A stretch of DNA of 44,344 nt, from NCBI GenBank assembly GCA_013202875.1, contig JABMRD010000104.1:1-44344 (forward strand). The letters are read 5' to 3'. The stretch is from Actinomycetota bacterium (GTDB lineage Bacteria > Actinomycetota > Humimicrobiia > Humimicrobiales > Humimicrobiaceae). Under the pieces are notes generated by a model. That model saw nothing but the letters and a program-made list of their open reading frames with translations. It made no database searches and was not told where the DNA came from. Below are positions 30,183-40,172 of the stretch, one piece after another (position 1 is the stretch's first letter; each line of letters opens with the position of its first letter). A program made the position numbers and the translations under genes.

Positions 30183-31392
30183 CCTTTTCTCCTTTCACCA
30201 TGGGCAAACTTTTCCCAAGAACCTTACCACTCCTTTTCGTGACCAGGACATTAACCTCTTGCCGTACCCCCCCTACCCCAGGTATGTAAACTCCCGGCTC
30301 ACAGGAATGAACCATTCCCGCTTTTAACACTAACTGCGCTCCTGGCATTAAATAAGGTTCACCGTCATGGTAAGCTAGACCTACTCCATGTCCAAGGATA
30401 TGAACAAAGTATTCACCATATCCATCATTTCGAATACTTTCACGCGCTACCTGGTCTATTTCACCAGCACTAACTCCTTCCTTGATCGCCGCCAAAGCCG
30501 TAGCTTGTGAACGTTCGATTACAGACATTATCTCTATCTGCTTATCCGAGGCAGTACCACTTACAATCGTTTTTGTCAAATCACACCAAAAACCGTCCGC
30601 GACTAACCCAAATTCGATCATTACGAAGTCTCCATTACGAATTATTCGGTCTGTAGTTACCATTCCGGCAAACCAGGCAGCTTCAGTTCTTTTCGGGCCA
30701 CTTGTAATCTGTGTAACAGCCCTCCCGAATTTAACTCTGCCTTTATAACCAGAAGCGGTTCGTAAAATGCAAGATTCTATTTCAGCAGCTATATCAATCT
30801 CTCGTATCCCTGGCTCTGATGCTAACTCTACAAATCTCTCAATACCAATCCAGCCCAGTTCATTCGCCATCTCAATCTTCTCTACTTCCTCTTTAGTTTT
30901 TACCCGTCGCATCTCGCCGATAATTCCCGTTACCTCTACTAAACGTTCGGTTCGGAAGACTTTTCTCAGCATCTTCCTGGTGTTAGCCCCGGGAGGCATT
31001 AGTTCTCCACAACACAGGTTAGGAGCCATAACATCAGCATCCAAGTCAGTTCCTATAACAGATCCGTCAGGGATCCGGTCTTTTTGCTTTAAATCTTCCA
31101 GAATACTCCCTATGGTACTGTACGGATCACCATCCTCTAGCTTGACCCAACCAAAACGTCTTACTTCTGAAATTATGCCTTTATCTGGGTCATCCTGGTC
31201 TCCATAAGGAGCTATTATGCATGAATTCCCTTCAGCAGGTACAAAAAGAAATGAAAATCCGTTTCTGGGCCAATACAAACTGAATAACACCAGGTTTTCA
31301 GGTAATTTCAATATCGTTGCAGCTATTCCCTTTGCATTCATTTTTTCCTGTAATTGGTTCACTCTTGATATTGTATCCTTCACTTTCAACAA
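30172..31392 (-). CDS. M24-family (creatinase/Xaa-Pro aminopeptidase-like) protein
   Basis: MIEFGLVADGFWCDLTKTIVSG, YFVHILGHGVGLAYHDGEPYLMPGAQLVLKAGMVHSCEPGVYIPGVGGVRQE. Confidence 0.92.
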   Translation of the reverse strand: MLKVKDTISRVNQLQEKMNAKGIAATILKLPENLVLFSLYWPRNGFSFLFVPAEGNSCIIAPYGDQDDPDKGIISEVRRFGWVKLEDGDPYSTIGSILEDLKQKDRIPDGSVIGTDLDADVMAPNLCCGELMPPGANTRKMLRKVFRTERLVEVTGIIGEMRRVKTKEEVEKIEMANELGWIGIERFVELASEPGIREIDIAAEIESCILRTASGYKGRVKFGRAVTQITSGPKRTEAAWFAGMVTTDRIIRNGDFVMIEFGLVADGFWCDLTKTIVSGTASDKQIEIMSVIERSQATALAAIKEGVSAGEIDQVARESIRNDGYGEYFVHILGHGVGLAYHDGEPYLMPGAQLVLKAGMVHSCEPGVYIPGVGGVRQEVNVLVTKRSGKVLGKSLPMVKGEKDEV

Positions 31393-31703
31393 ATCCCCTT
31401 ATTTCTGTATATGCTCTTGACTGATAATTTATTAGCAAAATTAGTATAAATCACTCATTTAAAAAAATCTTATATATTTTATAAAACTATTCTATCTCTC
31501 TGAAACCTATTTTAAGGTGCTACCACCACCAATTCCATTTCTTTATAGCATTCTATTTCATCCTTAACTACCTTTACAATCTTCTTAAAGTTATGATACA
31601 TAAATAAAAGACTTTCGCTACATTTCTTCTGTTATTTTATTATAATTGTTCAAATACCACGTTGTGTATCTAGGCTACTACACGTATAATTTAGTTGTTA
31701 TTC

Positions 31704-32672
31704 TCAGACAAGTTTACTCGTTTTTCTATGTTCACTTATGGCATCGAGTAAAATAGCCAGAATCAGGGTTACCCCTGTTACCAGGTTTTGCCAATAGATA
31801 CCGACCCCCAAGAGATTCAAAGAATTGGAAAGAACTCCCATAAACATTGCACCCAGAAAAGCTCCAAACACTGTTCCTTCTCCACCTTTTAAACTCGCAC
31901 CACCTATAATTGCTGCAGTGATAACCCTCAACTCCATCCCTTGGCCTACCGTAACCGAGGCTGAACCAAATCGAGCTGTGACTAAAATACCAGAAAACCC
32001 TGCTAGAAAAGATACCAGGATATAGTTCACGATTTTAACCAGAGCAACATTGATACCGTTGAGCTTGGCAGCTATTTCATTCCCGCCGACATAATATCCC
32101 TGACGCATAAAGCGGGAATTTCTGAGAATGGTATCGCCTACAAGGACTATAACAAAAAGCAGAATAATCGGGTACTGTACTCCCCATAGCTTCCCCTGGC
32201 CGATTATTTCAAACTCCATTGGTAGGTTCAACACTGCCTTTCCTTTGGCTATAACCAAGACCAGCCCTCTCACAGCCATTAACATACCTAAAGTCGTGAT
32301 GAATGGATTAAGCCCCACTTTAGCAATAAGCACTCCATTCACAAATCCTACCATTACGGCTGATAAAAGACCTATTAAAATGGAGAAAACTACTGGTATA
32401 CCGACATTAAGTGAAAGCCCCGTTGCGACACCTGCGAGAGCAAGTGTTGAACCGACTGAAAGATCCAGCCCACCTGAAATCAGGACAATTACCATTCCGG
32501 TGGTTATAAGCGCTTCTACAGAAAGACCCATGAAGATAGCTTCCATATTTCGCCAGCTCAAAAAATGAGGTGACATAATTGACATAAACAATCCTATCAA
32601 CAAAATTACTATAATCAAAATCGATTCTCGGAAAGAACTAATAGCTTTCCCTATTGATTTAATACTGTTCAC
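31704..32672 (-). CDS. Ribose/autoinducer-2-type sugar ABC transporter permease (RbsC-like)
   Basis: GMVIVLISGGLDLSVGSTLALAGV, FITTLGMLMAVRGL, IIGGASLKGGEGTVFGAFLGA. Confidence 0.95.
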   Translation of the reverse strand: MNSIKSIGKAISSFRESILIIVILLIGLFMSIMSPHFLSWRNMEAIFMGLSVEALITTGMVIVLISGGLDLSVGSTLALAGVATGLSLNVGIPVVFSILIGLLSAVMVGFVNGVLIAKVGLNPFITTLGMLMAVRGLVLVIAKGKAVLNLPMEFEIIGQGKLWGVQYPIILLFVIVLVGDTILRNSRFMRQGYYVGGNEIAAKLNGINVALVKIVNYILVSFLAGFSGILVTARFGSASVTVGQGMELRVITAAIIGGASLKGGEGTVFGAFLGAMFMGVLSNSLNLLGVGIYWQNLVTGVTLILAILLDAISEHRKTSKLV

Positions 32673-34194
32673 TTTTAACTACCCTCTTTGAATTTGGATC
32701 AATACCTGCCGCGTAAGATATGATTGTCTCTTCCGAAAAATCTTTCCGAGACACCTCTCCAGTGATTTTCCCCTGCCGCATCACTAAAACCCGATCGCAG
32801 AGACCAATAATTTCTGGAAGGTCGGAAGAAATTACTATTACCCCTTTCCCCTGTGCAGAATATTGCCGAATCTTTTCATAAATTTCCGAACGAGCACCTA
32901 CATCAATTCCGCGGGTAGGTTCGTCCAGGATAATGACGTGTGGTTTTATTCCCAACCACGTAGAGAGAAGGCATTTCTGTTGATTTCCTCCAGATAGATT
33001 CATTACCTTCTGATTAATAGATGGTGTCAGGATGCGGTACTCATTTTTAAGATGCTCGGCATAGCGATCGATCTTTTTTTTATCGATAATGTCAATTAGA
33101 CGACGGAAATTTTTTAACGAAGGAGCAATCACATTATCTTTTATTGTGGATCTCAGGTACAGGCCTAGCTTTATTCTGTCCTCTGTCAAATAGGAGATCC
33201 CGTTGTTAATCGCATCTGCAGGAGAGTGTATTTTGCTCTCTTTACCGTTTATAAATATTTTTCCTTTATCGCACTGATAATAACCAAAAATTGTCAAAGC
33301 CAGATCCGTTCGTCCAGCTCCGATAAGCCCATAAAACCCAAGAATCTCCCCCTTTTTCAAACTGAAGTTTATATCCTCAAAGCATCCCTTTTTCGAGAAT
33401 TTCTCCACCTTGAAGAAGGGTTTGTTTTCAACTATGTGTTTATCGGAACCTGATCCATACAAATCTTTTATCTCCCGCCCAACCATCATGGATATTAGAT
33501 CGTTCTCCGTCACATGCTTTTTGGCCTTGGTATCGATATGCCGACCATCACGCATCACCATTACACGGTCGGCAATTTCAAAAACTTCAGCAAGTTTATG
33601 CGTGATGTAGATAAAGGAAAGACCTTCTTTTTTCAGTTTGTAAATGTTTTCAAAAAGTAATTTGATCCCTTTTTCTGTAAGGGAGCTTGTGGGTTCATCA
33701 AGACAAAGCACTTTAGGATTGGCAGAAATTGCTTTAAGTATCTCTAACATCTGCTGATTCTCTATGGAGAGATTTTTCGCCAGCATTTTCGGATTAAATT
33801 CCAGATTGAATTTTTTCAAAAGCTGATCCGTTTCCAGATAAAGGTTTTTCCAGCGGATCTGGTTTAAAAGGCTTACCGGCTGCCTATTCATAAAAATATT
33901 TTCGGCTATAGAGATACTCCCCACTATCGAGAGTTCCTGATACACAACGCCCACACCCATGCACATGGCATCATAAGCTGAATGAAATTGGTACTCCTTA
34001 CCCCCGAGCACAATACGTCCACTGTCGGACTTAAGAACTCCCCCTATCATTTTTATCAGTGTTGATTTTCCTGCGCCGTTCTCACCCAAAAGCGCTAATA
34101 CTTCCCCTTCGTTAAGCCCAAAAGAAACTTTATCAACCGCAAGCACACCGGGAAACGTCTTTGTTAGGTCTTCTACTCGTATTATTTCATTCAT
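32659..34194 (-). CDS. Sugar ABC transporter ATPase (RbsA-like, two NBDs)
   Basis: LTKTFPGVLAVDKVSF, GENGAGKSTLIKMIGGV, LSGGNQQKCLLSTWLGIKPHVIILDEPTRGIDVGAR. Confidence 0.96.
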   Translation of the reverse strand: MNEIIRVEDLTKTFPGVLAVDKVSFGLNEGEVLALLGENGAGKSTLIKMIGGVLKSDSGRIVLGGKEYQFHSAYDAMCMGVGVVYQELSIVGSISIAENIFMNRQPVSLLNQIRWKNLYLETDQLLKKFNLEFNPKMLAKNLSIENQQMLEILKAISANPKVLCLDEPTSSLTEKGIKLLFENIYKLKKEGLSFIYITHKLAEVFEIADRVMVMRDGRHIDTKAKKHVTENDLISMMVGREIKDLYGSGSDKHIVENKPFFKVEKFSKKGCFEDINFSLKKGEILGFYGLIGAGRTDLALTIFGYYQCDKGKIFINGKESKIHSPADAINNGISYLTEDRIKLGLYLRSTIKDNVIAPSLKNFRRLIDIIDKKKIDRYAEHLKNEYRILTPSINQKVMNLSGGNQQKCLLSTWLGIKPHVIILDEPTRGIDVGARSEIYEKIRQYSAQGKGVIVISSDLPEIIGLCDRVLVMRQGKITGEVSRKDFSEETIISYAAGIDPNSKRVVKSEQY

Positions 34195-34211
34195 AGCGTA
34201 TTATCTCCAGA

Positions 34212-34246
34212 GACAAAAGCTCCCTATATAATGAGGGAGCCTTTGT
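34212..34246. other. Intercistronic stem-loop between binding-protein and ATPase genes
   Basis: GACAAAAGCTCCCTatataatgAGGGAGCCTTTGTC inverted repeat just after the binding-protein stop. Confidence 0.7.
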
Positions 34247-34256
34247 CAAACAGTAT

Positions 34257-35357
34257 CTATTTTGCATACATCTCATTTGCTTCTAAATAATAATCTACAT
34301 TGCTTTTGTCGATATAATTGGGGGGAAGATAGATTAGGTCTGGCTCAACCACAGCATTGGCAGCCTCATTGTCAGATGCTAAAGATGGCCTGTAGGTATT
34401 ACGTGAGATTAAGGTTAACATTGACCAGTACATCATGGAAACGTCATTTTGTGCGACTGTACCGGTTAAAACACCTTCTTTAATCTTCTCCAGTATATCA
34501 GAGTTCCTGTCCATACCAATAATCTTCACCTTGCCGACCATATCCATTTCTTCCACCGCCATGATACCTCCAATCGCGGCGGTTGAATCACATCCCACAA
34601 ACCCGCTCAGGTCAGGAAAGCGTACAAGAATATCCTTTGCGGTTTGAATTGCTTTTATAGTATCAGCTCCAGTATCCCCGACTGCAACAACGCTTATTCC
34701 AGGATATTCATCAAAAGCTTTACGATAACCCTCTTCGCGAATATCCCACTGATCGTACCCTGGAATAGTAAGAACCGCTACCTTACCACTTCCTCCTAGT
34801 GCTTCCGCTAACTTTGTCCCTCCGAGATAACCCAGATCTTGCCCATAAGAACCTATATAGGCTATCCGTTTTGACCCTGGTTGATCTCCTATGATGACAA
34901 CTACAGGAATCCCAGCGTCTATTGCTTTATCTATGGAAGGATCAAGACTAGGATCTACGCCGAAAAGACAGATTCCTTTTGGGTTTTTTGCGATCGCTTG
35001 GTCCATCGTAGCAACGGTTGCAGGAATATCAAATTCGGCAGGCCCCATAATGGTAGTTTTTACGCCGAACATCTCTCCGAGCTTTGTCCATTCATACTTG
35101 TGCGCGTTGAAATACTCAATGTTTGATATACATAGGACAAAGATATATTCATCCTCAGAGGAAACACCACTCACAAGGGGATTGCTGGTTTTTACTTCTT
35201 CTGCAGGTGCTGCTTCTTCTGCAGGTGCTGCTTCTTCTGCAGGTGCTGCTTCTTCTGCTACTGGCTCTGCAGTCTCTTTACAACCAGACAATATAGTAAA
35301 AACACCAACTATCATTATTACTAAAACAAACATTAACACAAATTTAACTTTTGACAT
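34257..35357 (-). CDS. Sugar ABC transporter substrate-binding lipoprotein (RbsB-like)
   Basis: LSGCKETAE lipobox; periplasmic binding protein sequence GICLFGVDPSLDPSIDKAIDAGIPVVVI, FVGCDSTAAIGGIMAVEE. Confidence 0.93.
   Translation of the reverse strand: MSKVKFVLMFVLVIMIVGVFTILSGCKETAEPVAEEAAPAEEAAPAEEAAPAEEVKTSNPLVSGVSSEDEYIFVLCISNIEYFNAHKYEWTKLGEMFGVKTTIMGPAEFDIPATVATMDQAIAKNPKGICLFGVDPSLDPSIDKAIDAGIPVVVIIGDQPGSKRIAYIGSYGQDLGYLGGTKLAEALGGSGKVAVLTIPGYDQWDIREEGYRKAFDEYPGISVVAVGDTGADTIKAIQTAKDILVRFPDLSGFVGCDSTAAIGGIMAVEEMDMVGKVKIIGMDRNSDILEKIKEGVLTGTVAQNDVSMMYWSMLTLISRNTYRPSLASDNEAANAVVEPDLIYLPPNYIDKSNVDYYLEANEMYAK
35197..35259. repeat. 18-bp in-frame tandem repeat (3 full copies plus partial) encoding AAPAEE linker
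   Basis: tcttctgcaggtgctgct x3 then tcttctgct. Confidence 0.92.
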
Positions 35358-35417
35358 CTCAAACTTACCTCCTTATAATATTTTTGTTTCTTTGACTTTT
35401 TTGTTAAAATTATTCTG

Positions 35418-35476
35418 TGAGATTTGTTCGTGATTAGGCTACCCTTCAAAACAGCAGCGTTCTCGAACAAATCTCA
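35418..35476. other. Long-loop inverted repeat in the leader of the substrate-binding protein gene
   Basis: TGAGATTTGTTCG (35418-35430) and exact reverse complement CGAACAAATCTCA (35464-35476), 33-nt loop. Confidence 0.75.
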
Positions 35477-35549
35477 TTTTTCCCACATTAAAATCACCCC
35501 CTTAGCAATTATAGATAATTTATCTTTCACCTCCTATCGATTTTTTTTA

Positions 35550-36317
35550 TTATTGTTTGCATAGTTCTACTGCTTTTTTGCATGATTCAAAAAAGATTCC
35601 AATATCGACTGAATAACAGAGGTAACGAACTCCAATCTCCCGCCATTTATCAGAATCAGTTTTATTTTCCACAAAGGTTCCCACATAGATTCCTTTGCTC
35701 ATGCTAAAATCAATTATGAAACGCATCTTTTCTATAACTTTAGGGTGATCCGTACGACCCGGTACCCCCAGTGCTTGAGACAGATCGTAGGGCCCGATAA
35801 ATATAATATCAATACCTGGCACATTTAAAATCGACTCCAAGTTATTTATCGCTTTCTCCCCTTCAAGCTGAAGGATTATAATTGTCTCGTTAGCCTCACT
35901 GAAGTATTGAAATCGATCCATGGAAGAGTAGTCCGCAGCTCGGACATAACGACAGACTCCTCTCATCCCGTCGGGAAAAAATTTCGCGGCTTCTATCGCC
36001 CTGTTTGCATCTTCAGCACAGGTAATTTGAGGGACCTCGATTCCTCCGGCGCCAATATCCAACACTTCTCCTATATAGTTCGTCAACGATTCCTTGACTC
36101 TAACAATAGGGAAAAGACCGCTGATCTGAGCCGCCCGAATTAAATTTTGGGTCGACCGAATTGAATTAGGCCCATGTTCCAGATCAATGATTACAAAATC
36201 AAACCCTGCATACCCGATAGCTTCAATCAGAGCAGGGTCTTCTGTTTTAGAAAAGGGACCCCAAACTGGTCCGTTCTTTAGCTTTTTACGAAATAATCGT
36301 ATTTCTTTGGTCAACAT
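35550..36317 (-). CDS. HpcH/HpaI-family class II aldolase (RhmA/GarL-like)
   Basis: GPVWGPFSKTEDPALIEAIGYAGFDFVIIDLEHGPNS, MRGVCRYVRAADY, IDIIFIGPYDLSQALGVPG. Confidence 0.93.
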   Translation of the reverse strand: MLTKEIRLFRKKLKNGPVWGPFSKTEDPALIEAIGYAGFDFVIIDLEHGPNSIRSTQNLIRAAQISGLFPIVRVKESLTNYIGEVLDIGAGGIEVPQITCAEDANRAIEAAKFFPDGMRGVCRYVRAADYSSMDRFQYFSEANETIIILQLEGEKAINNLESILNVPGIDIIFIGPYDLSQALGVPGRTDHPKVIEKMRFIIDFSMSKGIYVGTFVENKTDSDKWREIGVRYLCYSVDIGIFFESCKKAVELCKQ

Positions 36318-36333
36318 CTCAATATAACCTCCA

Positions 36334-37362
36334 TTAACGTTGTACACGGCCAGATCCGCCATTTTTTAAAAGATTCTGCACTTCTTTAAGAGAAGTAAGA
36401 GGGAGATCTCCCGGTATCGAGTGCTTAAGACAGGAAGTTGCCACCGCAAAATTGAGAGCCTCCTGTTCCGATTTCAGCATGTTCAATCCATAAATCAAGC
36501 CGGCAGCAAAAGCATCTCCACCACCGACACGATCCACGATATCAGTAATCTCGTATTTCTGGGAAATGTAAAACATGTCTCCCGTGTTAAGAACTGCAGA
36601 CCAGCCATTATAATCAGCACTGTGTGACTCTCGCATTGTTAAAGCGATTTTTTTCAAATTAGGATAATTCTCCACGACCTTTTCAGTTAGAATTCGGTAT
36701 TTTTCTGCATTGAGGTTGCCAGATTCCACATCCATATCCATCTGGATTCCCAGGGATTTCTGACAATCCTCCTCATTACCTATCGCTATATCGACTAGCT
36801 GTGCCATTTTACTCATTACCTCAGACGCACTTTTACCATACTTCCACAATTTTTTTCTGAAGTTTAGGTCGAGAGATACAGTAAGTCCTTTTTTTTTAGC
36901 TTGTTTTACTGCTTCCAAGCTTAAGTTAGCAGCTGACACAGAAATAGCCGGTGTAATGCCTGTTATATGAAACCATACTGCGTCTTCAAAGATTGTCTGC
37001 CAATCAAAGTCCTCAGCTTTTGACTGGCTTATTGCTGAATAAGAACGATCGTATATAACCAGGGAAGGCCTCTGATTGGCTCCTCCTTCTAGAAAGTACA
37101 CACCTATCCTATCTCCCTGCCGGAGTATATAAGATGTATCAACACCATGCCTTTGAAGCTCCATTACACAGGCATCTCCTATAGGATTGTCAGGGACTGC
37201 GGAAACAAAAGCCGCTTCAAGACCCAGCCTGGATAACCCGACCGCCACATTAGCTTCACCTCCTCCAAAGCTTGCCTCCAACAAGTTAGTCTGAAAAAAC
37301 CTTTCATGCCCCGGAGCCTTCAACCGCAACATAATCTCTCCTAATGTAATAAACTTTCCCAT
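36334..37362 (-). CDS. PfkB-family sugar kinase (2-keto-3-deoxygluconate kinase-like)
   Basis: [67 protein letters not shown]. Confidence 0.93.
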   Translation of the reverse strand: MGKFITLGEIMLRLKAPGHERFFQTNLLEASFGGGEANVAVGLSRLGLEAAFVSAVPDNPIGDACVMELQRHGVDTSYILRQGDRIGVYFLEGGANQRPSLVIYDRSYSAISQSKAEDFDWQTIFEDAVWFHITGITPAISVSAANLSLEAVKQAKKKGLTVSLDLNFRKKLWKYGKSASEVMSKMAQLVDIAIGNEEDCQKSLGIQMDMDVESGNLNAEKYRILTEKVVENYPNLKKIALTMRESHSADYNGWSAVLNTGDMFYISQKYEITDIVDRVGGGDAFAAGLIYGLNMLKSEQEALNFAVATSCLKHSIPGDLPLTSLKEVQNLLKNGGSGRVQR

Positions 37363-37376
37363 TTATACCTCACCTC

Positions 37377-38333
37377 TTATTTCTGAACTAAATGGATGGC
37401 AAAACCAGCTATTTCTTCTTCCAGGTAAACCGCGGCCAATTTGCCATTCTTTGTTTTTTTCGTCTCTTCCCGTATTTGAAATCCTCTTCGTCCTAGATAT
37501 GAAATAGCCAGGGAAATTCGATTGGTTCTCACTGCTATATGACCGTGTGAGCCTAAATACAGTTTCTTCATTATTTCGATGCTTGTTCCACTGAATATCG
37601 ATGAATTCCCGACTTTGCTTAAAAACCCGAAAAGATCCTTGAATCGATCCGCCCCTTCAGCAGCGTGTTTTTCACTTTTGCTATTAATTCCGATATGAGC
37701 AAATTCAAATCCCAATACTATTTTTACAGCTTCTTCCGTAAGTTCCGTAATTTTTTGAAATTCTCCTGAAGAAATTAATTCAGATTTGACCATCCAACTA
37801 CCGCCACAAGCTAAGACGTTACCGACTGAAAGATAATCACAAATATTAGTCTGGTTGATGCCACCTGTAGGTATAAAGAGAATATCTCCATATGCTGCTG
37901 CAACCGCTTTAATAGCCTTTATGCCTCCCGAAGCCTCTGCTGGGAAATATTTTAATACCTTTAACCCACGCTCCAAACCTTGTTCAATTTCAGAAGGGGA
38001 GTTAACGCCAGGAAAAATTGGTATGTCTTCCGCAATACAATAATCTACCACCTTCGGGTTAAATCCTGGCGTTACAATAAAGCTGGCTCCTGCATTGATA
38101 GCATTGCGAACATTTTTCACACAAAGAACCGTACCTGCCCCCACCAGCATATTGGGGAAATTACTCACTATCCGTTTTATTGATTCTTTAGCAGCGTTGG
38201 TTCGGAAGGTTATTTCCGCCACTGGCAACCCTCCTCTTATGAGAGCCTGCGCCAGTTTTATGGCTTTCTCAGCATCATCGATCTTAATAACCGGAATAAT
38301 TCCTAAACTACCTATCGTATCTTTTATTTCCAT
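37377..38333 (-). CDS. KDPG/KHG aldolase (Eda) fused to a C-terminal VOC-like domain
   Basis: GGLPVAEITFRTNAA, MLVGAGTVL, KYFPAEASGG, FIPTGGI; C-terminal GFEFAHIGINSKSE...GHIAVRTNRISLAISYLGRRGFQ...IAGFAIHLVQK. Confidence 0.88.
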   Translation of the reverse strand: MEIKDTIGSLGIIPVIKIDDAEKAIKLAQALIRGGLPVAEITFRTNAAKESIKRIVSNFPNMLVGAGTVLCVKNVRNAINAGASFIVTPGFNPKVVDYCIAEDIPIFPGVNSPSEIEQGLERGLKVLKYFPAEASGGIKAIKAVAAAYGDILFIPTGGINQTNICDYLSVGNVLACGGSWMVKSELISSGEFQKITELTEEAVKIVLGFEFAHIGINSKSEKHAAEGADRFKDLFGFLSKVGNSSIFSGTSIEIMKKLYLGSHGHIAVRTNRISLAISYLGRRGFQIREETKKTKNGKLAAVYLEEEIAGFAIHLVQK

Positions 38334-38388
38334 AAGTCTCCTTCCTAAATTGCATTAGCCACCTTGGTAAGTATTTTTAGTCACCAAA

Positions 38389-39072
38389 CTAAATCCTGCC
38401 GTACTTATTCAATAAATCATCCATTGTTGCACCTGCGAGGATGTCCTTCCTTATTTTTCTTTCCTTTTCAGCCTGTTCCTTAGCTACAGGGAAAACCTTC
38501 TCCAGTGCTTCATAAGGAACAACGACAACTCCTATCTCATCACCCACAATCAAGTCCCCAGGATTTACAACTACTCCGCCACACACTATGGTGGTATTTA
38601 CTTCAATAGGCTCCCTTCTTTTTGAATAAGCCGTATGTGAGGCCCTCGGAGTAACTACTTTCGAATAAATCGGAAAACCGAGCATTTTCGCCTCATCAGT
38701 ATCCCTGCAACTTCCATCTATAACTGCTCCAACTATCCCTGCGTTTCGTGCGAGTCCCGACATAAGCCCTCCCCATATTGAAGTTTCCGTTTCACCAAAC
38801 GCGTCAACAACAATAACATCACCCGGTTTTGCAACTTCAAAAATATCAAGAGGATCTACCAAGTCGCCCGGTGAAATCTTTACTGTAATAGCCGGACCTA
38901 CAATCTTCTTATCCGCAGCACGCGATTTAATATAGTGCTTCATAACGTTATCTCTTTCCATGGCGTCTCCAACTACACATGATAAAGAGATAACGTTCTC
39001 CAGTTTTCTAAAAGGCTTAATCTTACTTTCATCAATGTCTGGTCTCGATTTAATTATTTTTTTCAATCCCAA
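38389..39072 (-). CDS. RraA-like family protein
   Basis: DVIVVDAFGETETSIWGGLMSGLARNAGIVGAVIDGSCRDTDEAKMLGFPIYSKVVTPRAS. Confidence 0.92.
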   Translation of the reverse strand: MGLKKIIKSRPDIDESKIKPFRKLENVISLSCVVGDAMERDNVMKHYIKSRAADKKIVGPAITVKISPGDLVDPLDIFEVAKPGDVIVVDAFGETETSIWGGLMSGLARNAGIVGAVIDGSCRDTDEAKMLGFPIYSKVVTPRASHTAYSKRREPIEVNTTIVCGGVVVNPGDLIVGDEIGVVVVPYEALEKVFPVAKEQAEKERKIRKDILAGATMDDLLNKYGRI

Positions 39073-39092
39073 CTCCTCAAGTAATGAATGAT

Positions 39093-39109
39093 ATATTACA
39101 ATGTAATAT
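39093..39109. promoter_or_regulatory. Perfect 17-bp palindrome, candidate GntR-family operator
   Basis: ATATTACA-A-TGTAATAT, 20 bp upstream of the RraA-like start codon. Confidence 0.6.
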
Positions 39110-39156
39110 TAGTTTTGACACCAACCCATCTTTTTCCATTTCCTTTGTTACCTTAC

Positions 39157-40137
39157 TTACGGTTTCACTAAGTTAATCGGGGTCTGACCTAGAAGCACAG
39201 CTTTAACATTATTGGCAGCTGCATACCTACATTCCTTAAGTGATGCCTCCGAAACATAAGATGCATGTGGAGTAAAAAAGCAATTATCTAGTTTAAAAAG
39301 GGGATTCATATCCGGAGACCACTTTTCCATTTTCATTGGCTCTTCCTCAGGATCATCGAGAGCCGCCCCCATTATCCAACCTTCGGTTAGAGCTTTATAG
39401 AGCGCCTTATTATCAACGCACTTTCCCCGGGAAACACAAACTAGATAAGCATCATTCCTCATCATCTTAAGGGCATTCTCGTCTATTATATGATGTGTTG
39501 CTTCTGTGTATGGCGTGAGAACATTTATCACGTTGGAGCGATGTAAAAGGTCTATTAATTCTACTTTTTTCACTCCTTGGGTCGCCATAAAGCTCTCGGA
39601 AATATAAGGATCATACGCAATGACTCGAAATCCGAAATTCCATATTTTTCTCGCTATGTTCTGACCTACTCTACCGAAACCGATAAGCCCATAACTTGAA
39701 TCTCTCATTCTTAGAATGGGACCTCTCCAATCTTGCCATCTGTAACTGCCCTGTCTTATTTTGGCGTCATAAAACGGAATATTTCTAATAAGCATAAAAG
39801 AAAATGCAATAGCATGGTCCGACACTTCATCCAGACAATAATCAGGCACATTTGTAACTATAATGTTATGTTCATAGGCTGCTTTAATATCAACAATATC
39901 CATACCCATGCCATACCGTGCTATTATTTTACATTTCTCAAGCTTTTCTATGGTTGATCTTGTAATCTTCGCATATTGCTGAAGGATCGCGTCTGCATCT
40001 TTTACGAGCTCCCCCAAACCCTCTCCTGTATTGCATTTAAGACCAATAACTTCAGCACCTATAGGTTCCAGCACGCTTTTTTCAATCTCATTATCAGGAT
40101 AATCGTAGTCGCTTATATAAACTTTATACTTTGCCAT
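39157..40137 (-). CDS. D-isomer-specific 2-hydroxyacid dehydrogenase
   Basis: SSYGLIGFGRVGQNIARKIWNFGFRVIAYDPY, DAYLVCVSRGKCVDNKAL, FTPHASYVSEAS. Confidence 0.94.
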   Translation of the reverse strand: MAKYKVYISDYDYPDNEIEKSVLEPIGAEVIGLKCNTGEGLGELVKDADAILQQYAKITRSTIEKLEKCKIIARYGMGMDIVDIKAAYEHNIIVTNVPDYCLDEVSDHAIAFSFMLIRNIPFYDAKIRQGSYRWQDWRGPILRMRDSSYGLIGFGRVGQNIARKIWNFGFRVIAYDPYISESFMATQGVKKVELIDLLHRSNVINVLTPYTEATHHIIDENALKMMRNDAYLVCVSRGKCVDNKALYKALTEGWIMGAALDDPEEEPMKMEKWSPDMNPLFKLDNCFFTPHASYVSEASLKECRYAAANNVKAVLLGQTPINLVKP

Positions 40138-40172
40138 TTATTTAACTCCTTACAAAAAAACATCCCGCAGTC

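Noticed and set aside
34891-35433. 180-aa plus-strand ORF over the binding-protein gene
   Set aside because: Antisense of a well-supported lipoprotein CDS; its ASSAGAASSAG repeats are just the reverse reading of the AAPAEE tandem repeat
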